Source: JAHEGP01 sp963751595 (GTDB lineage: Bacteria > Pseudomonadota > Gammaproteobacteria > Pseudomonadales > JAHEGP01). Taken from it: DNA of 64,000 nt. Under the pieces are notes generated by a model that made no database searches, was not told where the DNA came from, and was given only the letters and a program-made list of their open reading frames with translations. The translations under genes were made by a program, and so were the position numbers. Positions 45,868 through 54,577 of this stretch are shown here, in pieces (within the stretch, counting starts at the first letter, position 1; the number at the start of each line of letters is the position of its first letter). The stretch covers positions 1,116,001-1,180,000 of the forward strand of contig CAVVVC010000001.1 in assembly GCA_963751595.1 (NCBI GenBank). Reading direction: 5' to 3'.

Positions 45868-46890
45868 TCATTCGGCCAGAATTTCCAGCGCGCTGTCGAG
45901 GCGCTCTACCAGGCGGTTTTCTATCTGCACGATGGCGCTCTCTATCGCCTGCTGGAAACCCGCTACCGAAGCGGAACCATGACTCTTGACCAGAATACCC
46001 TGCAGGCCCAGAAAATAAGCACCGTTGTAAGACTCTGGATTCACTTCCCGCTTCACTTGCCGCAGCAGTGGCTCTACCAGCCACCCCAGCACCCGCCTGT
46101 AAAGGTTGCTATTAAAAACATGCTGGGTTCGAAAAGCAATCAGGCGTGCGGCCCCTTCGGCGGCCTTGAGCGCAACGTTGCCGACAAATCCGTCGCAAAC
46201 GATCACATCGGCCTCCCCTTCGAGCAGGCGGTCCGCCTCAATGTAACCGGCATAGTTGAGGCGCGGGTCCTCGCCGATCAATCGCGCGGCAAACTTGACC
46301 TGCTCATTGCCTTTTATCTCCTCATGGCCGATGTTGAGCAAAGCAACGCGAGGCTCCGCCACACCATCGACCACCTGGGACGTAACGGACCCCATCAGTG
46401 CGAACTGATGCAGATGCTCCGAGCCATTGTCGACGTTGGCGCCGAGGTCGAGCAGATAGGTGCGGCCAATGCCCCCCTGGGTGGGCATGGATATGCAGAT
46501 CGCCGGTCGGTCAATGCCCGGCGAGGTCTTGAGCACGTAACAGCCGATGGCCATCAGCGCCCCCGTGTTTCCCGCACTCACACAGGCCCCCGATGCCCCG
46601 GACTTCAGGCTATCAATCGCCAGCCGCATGGATGAGCGCTTCTTGCCACGAAGCGCCTGGGTGGGTTTGTCGCCCATGCCCACCACTTCCTCACAGGGAC
46701 AAAGCGTGAGCCGCTCGCGTAGTCGAGCCTCACCCGCTGCCAGCAGCGGCTCGATATCCGCCTCGCGCCCGAACAGCAGCAATTCGAGCTGGGGGTATTT
46801 AGCCAGCGCCGCGAAAGCGGCCGGGACCGTCACCAGGGGGCCGAAGTCTCCCCCCATGGCATCAATCGCGATGCGTAACGGCGCTGTCAA
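45868..46890 (-). CDS. plsX: Phosphate acyltransferase PlsX
   Basis: 340 aa. Makes acyl-phosphate from acyl-ACP to start phospholipid synthesis. Seen: 'RIAIDAMGGDFGPLVTVPAA', 'SLKSGASGACVSAGNTGALM', 'RPAICISMPTQGGIGRTYLL', 'DLGANVDN', and 'ADVIVCDGFVGNVALKAAEG'. Follows rpmF by 6 bases, the standard yceD-rpmF-plsX order. Confidence 0.98.
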   Translation of the reverse strand: MTAPLRIAIDAMGGDFGPLVTVPAAFAALAKYPQLELLLFGREADIEPLLAAGEARLRERLTLCPCEEVVGMGDKPTQALRGKKRSSMRLAIDSLKSGASGACVSAGNTGALMAIGCYVLKTSPGIDRPAICISMPTQGGIGRTYLLDLGANVDNGSEHLHQFALMGSVTSQVVDGVAEPRVALLNIGHEEIKGNEQVKFAARLIGEDPRLNYAGYIEADRLLEGEADVIVCDGFVGNVALKAAEGAARLIAFRTQHVFNSNLYRRVLGWLVEPLLRQVKREVNPESYNGAYFLGLQGILVKSHGSASVAGFQQAIESAIVQIENRLVERLDSALEILAE

Positions 46891-46896
46891 CCGGTG

Positions 46897-47079
46897 TTAC
46901 TCGCCGCCGTCCGTGTTAACGACTTTACGACCCCGGTAGAAACCGTCTTTGCTCACATGATGGCGCAAATGCACTTCACCACTGGTTTCGTCCACCGACA
47001 GGGCTGCCGAGCTGAGTGCATCATGGGCCCGACGCATGCCGCGCCGTGACCGGGTTTTACGACTCTTTTGTACCGCCAT
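46897..47079 (-). CDS. rpmF: 50S ribosomal protein L32
   Basis: 60 aa, very basic. 'MAVQKSRKTRSRRGMRRAHD' is the universal L32 N-terminus. The C-terminal half ('GEVHLRHHVSKDGFYRGRKV') lacks the four zinc cysteines, i.e. the zinc-free form usual in gammaproteobacteria. Lies between yceD and plsX. Confidence 0.98.
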   Translation of the reverse strand: MAVQKSRKTRSRRGMRRAHDALSSAALSVDETSGEVHLRHHVSKDGFYRGRKVVNTDGGE

Positions 47080-47097
47080 TACGGCTTACCTCCAATT

Positions 47098-47628
47098 TCA
47101 AACTTTCGGTTTTTTCAGTGCCGCGAGGGCATCAAAAGGATTCTTTTTTGGCTCTTGGGCCGCATCACCCTGCACTTCCCCGCAGCGGTAGCCCACTTCC
47201 CGGGGGCACTCGTCTGGCGCATGGTAGGCAACAAACGGCAGGCACAACAGAAGCTCATCCTCGATGACCTCCAATGTGTCCACCTCTTCATCGTCTACCA
47301 GTAGCGGTTCCATGCGTTTGGGCAGGTTTCGGGCTCGTTCATCATCCCAGACTGCGCCGAGGAGAAAACGGGAACTCAGTGGCAGTTCCATGGTTTCCAG
47401 ACAGCGTTGACACTGCACCCGGACCACAGCGTCCAGCGCCCCATCAATGATGAAGATCCCTTCTTCTGACACGCTGAACTCAAGGCGGTAGATAACCGCA
47501 CCCGACTCATCTGCCAGTGCCTGCGCCACGCGTTCGAGCCTCGCCAGTGCGATCGAGCCTTCCAGCACGGTACCCGAGGACGCGAGTTTACGAATATCTG
47601 CCTGGCGGGGCAGCGGCCTAGTTGACAT
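47098..47628 (-). CDS. yceD: YceD family protein (DUF177), 23S rRNA accumulation protein
   Basis: About 176 aa from the ATG at 47628 (MSTRPLPRQADIRKLA); a start 9 bases further upstream is possible. Seen: 'GSIALARLERVAQALAD', paired cysteines in 'VRVQCQRCLETMELPLSS' (CxxC), 'LLVDDEEVDTLEVIEDELLL', 'YHAPDECPREVGYRCGEVQG', and a C-terminal 'KKNPFDALAALKKPK', the signature of the family. The E. coli homologue supports 23S rRNA accumulation. Upstream of rpmF. Confidence 0.93.
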   Translation of the reverse strand: MSTRPLPRQADIRKLASSGTVLEGSIALARLERVAQALADESGAVIYRLEFSVSEEGIFIIDGALDAVVRVQCQRCLETMELPLSSRFLLGAVWDDERARNLPKRMEPLLVDDEEVDTLEVIEDELLLCLPFVAYHAPDECPREVGYRCGEVQGDAAQEPKKNPFDALAALKKPKV

Positions 47629-47643
47629 GGCGCGCAATCATAG

Positions 47644-47664
47644 TGACAGTTACAATCACTGTCA
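47644..47664. promoter_or_regulatory. 7-bp perfect inverted repeat in the yceD/yceF divergent region
   Basis: TGACAGT (47644-47650) and ACTGTCA (47658-47664) around a 7-base centre, 16 bases upstream of the yceD ATG and about 130 bases upstream of yceF. Operator-like in size, but no regulator can be named. Confidence 0.4.
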
Positions 47665-47794
47665 AAAGAAACTGCGCCTGCCTGCGCCTTGGAACGACAG
47701 CCGCTGCAGCCCTACTGTCAATAACCGGCAACCCAAAGGGGTCGCAAAGCCCTGCGGTCCGGGACACCCCATTCAAACCCGCCGCGAGACCAAC

Positions 47795-48421
47795 ATGCAA
47801 CGAACGCTAGTGCTGGCATCATCGTCAAGCTATCGGCGCCAATTATTGCTGCGCTTACTACCGTCCTTCCAGAGTCGAGATCCCGCCATCGATGAGAGCC
47901 GCGGGGCTGGCGAAAGCCCGGCGGCACTGGTTCAACGCCTCGCCCTCAACAAGGCGCTGCGCCTTGCACCCGACTTTGATGACGCGCTGATTATTGGCGC
48001 AGACCAGGTTGCCTGTGGGGAAAACGAGTTTCTTGGAAAACCGGGTAACCTTTCCCGGGCCAGGGAACAACTGCGGCACTGTAGCGGCAAAACCGTGACG
48101 TTTTATACCGGACTCTGCCTGCTGGACACCCGCACCGACGACTATGATATCGCCTGCGAGACCTATCAGGTGAGGTTCAGGACGCTGTCAGACGCCGAGA
48201 TCGAAGCCTACCTGCAGGTCGAGCAACCCTTCGATTGTGCCGGTTCCTTCAAATCAGAGGGCCTGGGTATCAACCTTTTCGAGGCGCTGCAGGGCAAGGA
48301 CCCCAACACGCTGATAGGGCTTCCCCTGATAACCCTCGCGGGCTGGCTGCGACGGCGGGGAGTCAATCCCCTGTTGCTGCACTCGAGCGCCGCAGCGAGT
48401 CCGGGCACTGCCGATCGTTGA
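47795..48421 (+). CDS. yceF: Maf-like nucleotide pyrophosphatase YceF
   Basis: About 208 aa. The ATG at 47795 is the family start ('MQRTLVLASSSSYRRQLLLR'); the reading from 47627 adds 56 unrelated residues. Hydrolyses modified nucleoside triphosphates such as m7GTP (known for E. coli YceF). Seen: 'VQRLALNKALRLA', catalytic Asp in 'DDALIIGADQVACGENEFLG', 'KPGNLSRAREQLRHCSGKTV', 'FDCAGSFKSEGLGINLFEAL' and 'DPNTLIGLPLITLAGWLRRR'. It is divergent from yceD and convergent with sppA, interrupting an otherwise leftward block. Confidence 0.93.
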   Translation: MQRTLVLASSSSYRRQLLLRLLPSFQSRDPAIDESRGAGESPAALVQRLALNKALRLAPDFDDALIIGADQVACGENEFLGKPGNLSRAREQLRHCSGKTVTFYTGLCLLDTRTDDYDIACETYQVRFRTLSDAEIEAYLQVEQPFDCAGSFKSEGLGINLFEALQGKDPNTLIGLPLITLAGWLRRRGVNPLLLHSSAAASPGTADR

Positions 48422-48431
48422 GATATGGCGC

Positions 48432-49394
48432 CTAGCGCAGGGTGGCGGTTTGCTGGCTCAGCGCATCGACCAGTGTCTGTGACACCGCGCCACCAAAACT
48501 CGCCAGCAGGCGCTCCAGGGGTGGTTTTCGAGGGGTGTAGTCGATCAACTCTTCGGTATCGAAGCGATCCCTGGCCAGTTCCCGCACGCTGCTGAAGCCG
48601 TCGATCAGACCCAATTCCAGGGCCTGCTCACCCGACCAGATCAGACCACTGAATATTTTTTCGTCATCGACCAGACGCTCGCCACGCCCTTGCTTCACCC
48701 TATTTACAAACTGCTGGTGGGTCTGCTCCATCACTGTCTGCCAGAACTCGGTTTCATCCGCCTTCAGGGGGGCGAAGGCGTCCAGCATGGCTTTGTGTTC
48801 TCCGGCGGTGAAGACCCGACGCTCCAGGCCGAGCTTTTCCAGAACATCGACAAAACCGAAGCCAGCACTGATGACCCCGATGGATCCCACCAGGCTAGCC
48901 TTGTCTGAATAGATCTCGTCTGCGGCGGCTGCTATATAGTAGGCCCCCGAAGCCCCGATATCGTTAATGACGGCGTAAACCGGTTTATCTACTTCGGCTC
49001 GCAGCCGCTTGATCTCCCGAAACACCTGATCAGCCTGCACCGGACTGCCGCCGGGACTATTGATGGCCAGCACGACGGCTAGGGCATCACTTTCGAAAGC
49101 CTGCTTGAGACCACGAATGAGCGCCGCGGCACTGGCCTTCTCCCGTTCGGAGATCACACCGGAGACTTGCACCACCGCCACGTGGGGCTTGGCTCCGACA
49201 CTCCAGGAGGACCAGAAAGGCTTCAGCAACAGCAAACCGGCGAACAAATAGACCATGAAGAGGATCTTGAAAAACAGATTCCAGCGCCGGGTCAAACGCT
49301 GCTCCCGCACTGACTCCAGCACCACCTTTTCCAGTAACTGAAATTGCTTGTCAGCGGCAGGTTGCGATTTGTCGCTGGGCATCGGATCGTTCAT
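48432..49394 (-). CDS. sppA: Signal peptide peptidase SppA, short (S49) form
   Basis: About 320 aa from the ATG at 49394, which has a perfect CAGGAGG site 6 bases upstream; the reading from 49550 is not conserved. Inner-membrane protease that degrades leftover signal peptides. Seen: one TM segment ('LFFKILFMVYLFAGLLLLKP'), 'VAVVQVSGVISE', 'VLAINSPGGSPVQADQVFRE', catalytic Ser in 'VINDIGASGAYYIAAAADEI' and catalytic Lys in 'YSDKASLVGSIGVISAGFGF'. Between the HAD gene and yceF, a Pseudomonas-type location. Confidence 0.95.
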   Translation of the reverse strand: MNDPMPSDKSQPAADKQFQLLEKVVLESVREQRLTRRWNLFFKILFMVYLFAGLLLLKPFWSSWSVGAKPHVAVVQVSGVISEREKASAAALIRGLKQAFESDALAVVLAINSPGGSPVQADQVFREIKRLRAEVDKPVYAVINDIGASGAYYIAAAADEIYSDKASLVGSIGVISAGFGFVDVLEKLGLERRVFTAGEHKAMLDAFAPLKADETEFWQTVMEQTHQQFVNRVKQGRGERLVDDEKIFSGLIWSGEQALELGLIDGFSSVRELARDRFDTEELIDYTPRKPPLERLLASFGGAVSQTLVDALSQQTATLR

Positions 49395-49470
49395 CAAAGA
49401 CCTCCTGAATTGAATATGCTGGTCCCCGTGAAGTGCGCCACGACGCAACGGGCTTGCAGAGACATCGGGA

Positions 49471-50148
49471 TTAGCGCTGTAAAGAAAGCCCTGCAGCGGG
49501 GCCAGGGCTGCGGTCAATAATCCAATCAAGGATGGTAGAGAAATCATCAACTAGCAAATCCGGAGCGCAATCCAGCAATGCCGATCTGGAGTGAGCTCCA
49601 TAGGCAACGGCGATACTCTTGATGTTTGCCCGGCGAGCCATCTTCAAATCAAATACCGTGTCCCCCACCATCACCGCCTGCTCCGCCGTTTTGCCAAGTT
49701 GCCGCAGTATTTGGTGGAGCATCAGCGGATCGGGCTTGGAGGCGGACTCGTCGGCACAGCGTGTCACCCGGAACAGGTCCTCGAGTTGCCGCACCCGCAA
49801 CTCGCGATCCAGGCCGCGGCGGCTCTTCCCCGTGGCGATTGCCAGTTCAAAGCCCCGTTCAAGCATCCCTCGCAGGGTGCTTTCAACCTTGGGGAAAAAC
49901 GGCGCCGGCGCTGGCGCCGCATCGCGGTAGCAGTCTGCATAGGCCCTTTGCAGGGTATCAACCTGCGCCGTATCCAGCCCGGGATACAGTGACCGTATGG
50001 CCTCGGGCAGACCCAGCCCAATGATATTCCGGATGGCATCCCCACCGCGGACCGGCAGCTTGCAACGGCGCGCGGCAGACTGCATGGTGGCCACGATTTG
50101 CCCGGCGGAATCTACCAGCGTGCCGTCCCAGCCGAGTATTACAAGCAT
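49471..50148 (-). CDS. HAD-superfamily protein lacking the nucleophilic aspartate
   Basis: 225 aa, HAD subfamily IA (phosphoglycolate-phosphatase-like). Motif I reads 'LVILGWDGTLVDS' where the family has FDWDGTLxDS: Gly6 replaces the Asp nucleophile, the second Asp is kept. The other motifs look intact: Thr in 'AIATGKSRRG' (motif II), Lys in 'ESASKPDPLM' (motif III), and 'VMVGDTVFDLKMARRANIKS' (motif IV). A phosphoenzyme intermediate should therefore not form; the protein may be inactive, a binder, or the change may be a sequence error (GAC to GGC). It sits 18 bases after rluC, as the homologous hydrolase does in Pseudomonas, so co-expression with rluC is expected. Confidence 0.88.
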   Translation of the reverse strand: MLVILGWDGTLVDSAGQIVATMQSAARRCKLPVRGGDAIRNIIGLGLPEAIRSLYPGLDTAQVDTLQRAYADCYRDAAPAPAPFFPKVESTLRGMLERGFELAIATGKSRRGLDRELRVRQLEDLFRVTRCADESASKPDPLMLHQILRQLGKTAEQAVMVGDTVFDLKMARRANIKSIAVAYGAHSRSALLDCAPDLLVDDFSTILDWIIDRSPGPAAGLSLQR

Positions 50149-50166
50149 CGTTTTGATTCTGCGCCG

Positions 50167-51153
50167 TTAAACACCCGAAGGTTCGGCGCGGCCCCGGGGC
50201 TGCGCCAGATGGCCCAGGAGGTCCTGCAGATCGGATGGCAGTTCTGCCTTTACCTCCACCCGCGCCCCTGTCGCCGGTGTCGTAAAGCACAGCCGGCTTG
50301 CATGCAGGAACAGGCGCCTGAGACCGAGCGCCCTGAACGCCTTGTTGTCGGTATCCTCACCGTATTTGCTGTCCCCCGCCAGGGGGCATCCGGCAAACCG
50401 GGCATGCACACGAATCTGGTGGGTACGCCCGGTAATCGGCATGGCCTCGAGCAAGGTCGACCCGTTGAGCCGCTCGCAGACCCGAAACCGGGTGTGACAA
50501 TTCTTACCCTCCTTCGACACCACCACCATGCGCTCCCCGGAGCTGAGCTGGTTCTTCAACAGCGGTGCCCGAATATCGCTAAACCGGGCGGGCCATTTAC
50601 CCACCGCCAGGGCAGTGTAGATCTTGTCTATTTTCCCGTCGCGAAGATCAGCATGCAGTTGGCGCAGGGCACCGCGCTTTTTGGTGATCAACAGGCAACC
50701 GGAGGTTTCCCGATCGAGCCGATGCATGAGCTCCAGCCCGGGATCGTTGCGGGCTACCCGCAGCGCCTCTATCAGGCCCAGGTCGAGGCCGCTTCCACCG
50801 TGCACGGCAAGCCCGGAGGGCTTGTCGATCACCAGCAGGGCGCTGTCTTCGTAGAGAATCGCCTGGAGCAAGCTTTGCCGCAAACCGCCGCTGACGCTGA
50901 TCTCGCCGTCCGGCGCCTGGGCAACACGAACAGGTGGCACGCGAATGATATCCCCCGCCCGCAGTTTGTACTGCGCCTGAACGCGCTTGCTATTGATGCG
51001 GACCTCTCCCTTGCGAATAATGCGGTACACCCGGGATTTGGGAACCCCCTTCAGCAAAGCCAGCAGATAATTGTCCAGGCGCTGGCCTGCATAGTCCTCT
51101 TCGACCGTAATGGCCGAAACCCTGCTGAAATCCTGTTGCTGGTGCTTTCCCAT
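50167..51153 (-). CDS. rluC: 23S rRNA pseudouridine(955/2504/2580) synthase RluC
   Basis: About 328 aa from the ATG at 51153 (MGKHQQQDFSRVSAITV); earlier in-frame codons lie in the region that should be the rne leader. Seen: S4 domain ('GQRLDNYLLALLKGVPKSRV', 'RKGEVRINSKRVQAQYKLRA'), then the catalytic domain with 'VIDKPSGLAVHGGSGLDLG', the RluA signature 'MHRLDRETSGCLLITKKRGA' with catalytic Asp, and 'ITGRTHQIRVHARFAGCPLA'. Divergent from rne across about 580 bases, which is the conserved arrangement. Confidence 0.95.
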   Translation of the reverse strand: MGKHQQQDFSRVSAITVEEDYAGQRLDNYLLALLKGVPKSRVYRIIRKGEVRINSKRVQAQYKLRAGDIIRVPPVRVAQAPDGEISVSGGLRQSLLQAILYEDSALLVIDKPSGLAVHGGSGLDLGLIEALRVARNDPGLELMHRLDRETSGCLLITKKRGALRQLHADLRDGKIDKIYTALAVGKWPARFSDIRAPLLKNQLSSGERMVVVSKEGKNCHTRFRVCERLNGSTLLEAMPITGRTHQIRVHARFAGCPLAGDSKYGEDTDNKAFRALGLRRLFLHASRLCFTTPATGARVEVKAELPSDLQDLLGHLAQPRGRAEPSGV

Positions 51154-51735
51154 CGCGCAATGATACCAGTTTCGTAAGTATTTGAATCCTTTAATGTTTG
51201 CTGTTATATTGTCGAATGTTGTCGGGGTTACGATCTGTCGAGGCAGTTCGGGGCATCCATGGGCATGAAGGCCCAGGCCCGCCGGCACCAAGGCACAGGC
51301 GCTGCAAGACAGTGACCTGGTGCATGGACACCACGGCAAAGATTGCTCGGGTGTTAGCGAATTCAGGCAGACCCCTCCCAAGGCGGGGTCATGTAAACAA
51401 CAGCGACGCAGATTCAGTTGCGGTTGGTCGTTATATTCTGGTTGTCTGTCATAGGGCAAGCCTCCCAAGCACCTGCTCCCATACAAGCACCTGCTGAGGC
51501 CATGGCCCCATTATTCGATGACTTTCAGCCAGCGGGTAAGACACCCTTTTTGCTTAACGATTCTCTCCTTACACAGGATAGAATCCATACCAACAAGGTC
51601 AGACAATAGGCAGGCTTGCCGTCCTCATCGGCCCGGCAGCGCTGCAGAACAGCCGTAATATCGGCTGATCGTTATTGGGTCAACGGCACCGCCGCTTGAA
51701 GCTGCATTCGCATCAGACAGTGAATGTAGGACAAC
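51154..51735. promoter_or_regulatory. rluC/rne divergent region containing a long rne leader
   Basis: About 580 bases with only short, unsupported ORFs. A TATATT box occurs near 51205 in an AT-rich patch, where promoters for both genes would fit, leaving an rne leader of roughly 500 nt. In E. coli the 361-nt rne leader folds into hairpins by which RNase E controls its own message; a similar role here is inference. Confidence 0.5.
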
Positions 51736-54027
51736 ATGAAAAGAATGCTGATTAATGCAACTCAACCAGAAGAGTTGCGTGTAGCAATGGTCGACGGGCA
51801 ACGCCTGTACGACCTGGATATCGAAAACCGTAGCCGCGCGTCCAAGAAAGCCAATATTTACAAGGCCAGGATTACCCGCGTGGAGCCCAGCCTCGAGGCT
51901 GCCTTTGTCGATTACGGCGCCGATCGCCACGGCTTCCTGCCACTCAAGGAAATCTCCAGAGAATATTTCAGCCAGGGTCGCAAGTCCTCAGACGATGGCC
52001 GCCCGAAAATTCGCGAGCTGGTGAAAGAAGGCACCGAGGTAATTGTTCAGGTCGACAAAGAGGAGCGCGGCAACAAAGGTGCTGCCCTCACCACCTTCAT
52101 CTCACTTGCCGGTCGCTATCTGGTTCTGATGCCCAACAACCCCCGGGCCGGCGGTATTTCCCGTCGCATCGAAGGCGAAGAGCGCGACCAGTTGCGCGAG
52201 GCGCTTTCGACCCTGGACATTCCCAACGGTATGGGCGTCATCGTTCGAACCGCCGGCATCGGCCGCAGCGGTGAAGAATTGCAGTGGGATCTCGAGTACC
52301 TCTGCCAGCTTTGGGAGTCGATACAAAGAGCTGCCGACGAGCGTACCGCTTCCTTCCTGATTCTGCAGGAAAGCAACGTGATCATCCGGGCTATCCGGGA
52401 TTACCTGCGCCAGGATATCGGCGAGGTGCTGATCGATAGCGAAGCGGCCTACGCCGAGGCGATTGCTTTCGTTTCCAAGGTAATGCCCCATTTCAAGAAC
52501 CGGATCAAGTTCTACCAGGACGACATTCCCCTGTTCAACCGCTACCAGATCGAATCGCAGATCGAAACGGCGTTCCAGCGCGAGGTCCATCTGCCCTCCG
52601 GCGGCTCTATCGTCATCGACCCCACCGAAGCACTGGTATCGATAGACATCAACTCGGCGCGGGCAACCCGCGGTGGCGATATCGAAGAAACTGCACTCAA
52701 TACCAATCTTGAGGCCGCGGAAGAGATCGCCCGGCAGCTGCGCCTGCGGGACATGGGTGGCCTCATTGTCATCGACTTTATCGACATGCTGAGCAACCGC
52801 AACCAGCGTGAGGTGGAGAACCGGATGCGCCAGGCCCTGGAACCCGATCGGGCCCGGGTTCAGGTCAGCCGAATCTCGCGCTTCGGGCTGCTGGAAATGT
52901 CGCGTCAACGCCTGCGACCCTCGCTAGGGGAAACCAGCGCCATCGTCTGCCCAAGGTGCAACGGCCAGGGAACCATCCGCGACACAAAATCACTGGCCTT
53001 ATCCATCCTGCGGCTGGTGCAGGAAGAATCCAACAAGGAACGCAGCGCCGAGATCCGCACCATCGTACCCATGGAAGTGGCCACCTATTTGCTCAACGAA
53101 AAACGCCAGGCCATCGCTGAAATCGAGAGACTGAACGATATTCGGGTTCTGGTAATTCCCAACCCCAATATGGAGACGCCTCATTTCGACGTGCAACGCC
53201 TGCGGGACGACGATTCACTCGTTACCGCCAAGCAACACAGCCATGAAATCGAACTCGATGAGGCCGATAACGCCGGTGTGCTGGATGCCTCTCCCAGCAC
53301 ACCACCGACAAAAATCGAGCAGGCCGCTGTGCAAGCCATTACGCCCACAGCTCCCGCTCCTGCCAAAGCTCCGACCACTGAGCCATCAGCCGCGCCGCCA
53401 GCCGCGCAACCGGCAGCACCTCAAGCCAAGACACCGGGCATTTTCAAACGGCTTGCCACAACGCTATTTGGCACGCCGGCAGCTCCGTTAATTCCTGCTG
53501 AAGCCCCTGAGCCCAAGCCCCAGCTGGAGGAAGATAAGCCGGCAACTGCGCGCAGTCAGCGCAGCAAAAACGGTCAGCGCCAGGGCGGCCAGCGCCAAAC
53601 CAGGAGTTCATCCCGGAGCGGCAGCCAGAACCGTAATCGCCGGCCGGTAGAAAGCATGCCCAGCGAGGACACCGCAGCACCCCCGAAGAGCAAGGCAAGA
53701 AAAAGAAGCGAGCCCCGGGACAACGCCGCCGACGCCAACAAGAGCCCGGCAGGAGCCGAGAGCAGTACCAGCGCCCCCAAGGCGAAGCGCCGACCCCGCG
53801 ACCAGAAGGCCCGAGGCCCACAGGAGCGTAAGCGCGGCGGCAATCGCAGCGAATCGGCGGCCAATCGAGAAAAGGTGGAGCGGGAGTCCGAGCAGCCCAC
53901 GGTCGCGGAGGCGACAACAGTAGCCACTGCGGATAACACTGTGCAAGAGGAAGTATCAGCGGAGAACAAACTGCAGCAAACCACGGCTCAAGTCGAGAAT
54001 GACCGTCCCTGCGCCCAAGCCGGTTGA
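51736..54027 (+). CDS. rne: Ribonuclease E
   Basis: 763 aa as read; the intact gene would be about 890. Single-strand endoribonuclease and degradosome scaffold. Seen: 'MKRMLINATQPEELRVAMVD', S1 domain ('ANIYKARITRVEPSLEAAFV'), 5'-sensor and DNase-I-like regions with the Mg-binding Asp in 'LVSIDINSARATRGGDIEET' and 'GLIVIDFIDMLSNRNQREVE', Zn-link cysteines in 'IVCPRCNGQGTIRDTKSLAL' (CPxC), then a long low-complexity Pro/Ala/Arg scaffold from about residue 530. The reading stops at 54027, but the scaffold resumes in another frame (see next entry). Confidence 0.96.
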   Translation: MKRMLINATQPEELRVAMVDGQRLYDLDIENRSRASKKANIYKARITRVEPSLEAAFVDYGADRHGFLPLKEISREYFSQGRKSSDDGRPKIRELVKEGTEVIVQVDKEERGNKGAALTTFISLAGRYLVLMPNNPRAGGISRRIEGEERDQLREALSTLDIPNGMGVIVRTAGIGRSGEELQWDLEYLCQLWESIQRAADERTASFLILQESNVIIRAIRDYLRQDIGEVLIDSEAAYAEAIAFVSKVMPHFKNRIKFYQDDIPLFNRYQIESQIETAFQREVHLPSGGSIVIDPTEALVSIDINSARATRGGDIEETALNTNLEAAEEIARQLRLRDMGGLIVIDFIDMLSNRNQREVENRMRQALEPDRARVQVSRISRFGLLEMSRQRLRPSLGETSAIVCPRCNGQGTIRDTKSLALSILRLVQEESNKERSAEIRTIVPMEVATYLLNEKRQAIAEIERLNDIRVLVIPNPNMETPHFDVQRLRDDDSLVTAKQHSHEIELDEADNAGVLDASPSTPPTKIEQAAVQAITPTAPAPAKAPTTEPSAAPPAAQPAAPQAKTPGIFKRLATTLFGTPAAPLIPAEAPEPKPQLEEDKPATARSQRSKNGQRQGGQRQTRSSSRSGSQNRNRRPVESMPSEDTAAPPKSKARKRSEPRDNAADANKSPAGAESSTSAPKAKRRPRDQKARGPQERKRGGNRSESAANREKVERESEQPTVAEATTVATADNTVQEEVSAENKLQQTTAQVENDRPCAQAG

Positions 54028-54417
54028 TGCACCGAGCAGCGCTTCAGCCGCTCCTGCAGACGCGGAGCCTGAACCCCGACAAGTCCAGGAAGCAGGCATC
54101 GACAAGGTCGAAGCGGAGGTAGCGGAAGCACCCACGCCAAAGGCGAAGACCCCGGTCGAACAAACCGCGCCGACAGCGGCCGAAACGCGGAGGAAACCAT
54201 GGCACCTGCCCGCCCCGCCGGCAGAGCGGCGAACGACCCCAGGGATAATCCGAAACCACAAACAGCGCTGGAAATCGTCACCGAACGACCGGTGCCCATG
54301 GAGGGACTGCCCCCCGCACAACCGGTCATACCCCAGCGCGGACCGCAGCCCAGAGCGACCAATGACCCCCGCGTCGCACGAAGCCTGGCCGTGGGTTCCT
54401 CCAACGGAGAGTCCTGA
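54028..54417 (+). other. Out-of-frame continuation of the RNase E C-terminal tail
   Basis: Skipping one base at about 53998 moves reading to a frame giving 'MTVPAPKPVDAPSSASAAPA', which continues as the same Pro/Ala-rich scaffold to about 54188. Skipping two more bases there returns to the original frame: 'EETMAPARPAGRAANDPRDN' through 'PRATNDPRVARS' to a stop at 54417. The ending with two NDPR motifs is the usual RNase E C-terminal micro-domain in Pseudomonas relatives. Net change is 3 bases, so the original reading frame is preserved overall. The tail either is lost by mutation or the window carries two indel errors. Confidence 0.75.
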
Positions 54418-54441
54418 GAGGTACTGTAATACCCGCCCTTT

Positions 54442-54486
54442 CCAGCCGTAACGCTTGCACAAGAAAAGTGCCGGCGTTACGGCTGG
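54442..54486 (+). terminator. Long hairpin downstream of rne
   Basis: 13-bp perfect stem CCAGCCGTAACGC (54442-54454) / GCGTTACGGCTGG (54474-54486); the 19-nt loop contains a further GCAC/GTGC stem. No T-tract follows. Likely ends or protects the rne message. Confidence 0.6.
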
Positions 54487-54538
54487 CTTCGCTTCAGACC
54501 TGGCAACGGTTAACACGCCAAATATTTCCCGGCGCGTG

Positions 54539-54566
54539 TTGAGACTTGAATATTCCCTTGTATAAT
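54539..54566 (+). promoter_or_regulatory. Promoter of tRNA-Ser
   Basis: TTGAGA (54539-54544), a 16-base spacer and a consensus TATAAT (54561-54566), followed by a GC-rich discriminator (GCGCG) typical of stringently controlled stable-RNA promoters. Predicted start is only a few bases ahead of the mature tRNA. Confidence 0.82.
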
Positions 54567-54577
54567 GCGCGTTCGAC

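Noticed and set aside
51198..51609. Short plus-strand ORFs in the rne leader
   Set aside because: No ribosome-binding sites or conserved motifs; a long untranslated rne leader is expected here.
53999..54451. Separate 150-codon gene after rne
   Set aside because: Its first 60 residues are the continuation of the RNase E scaffold and its remainder is an out-of-frame reading of the RNase E C-terminus.
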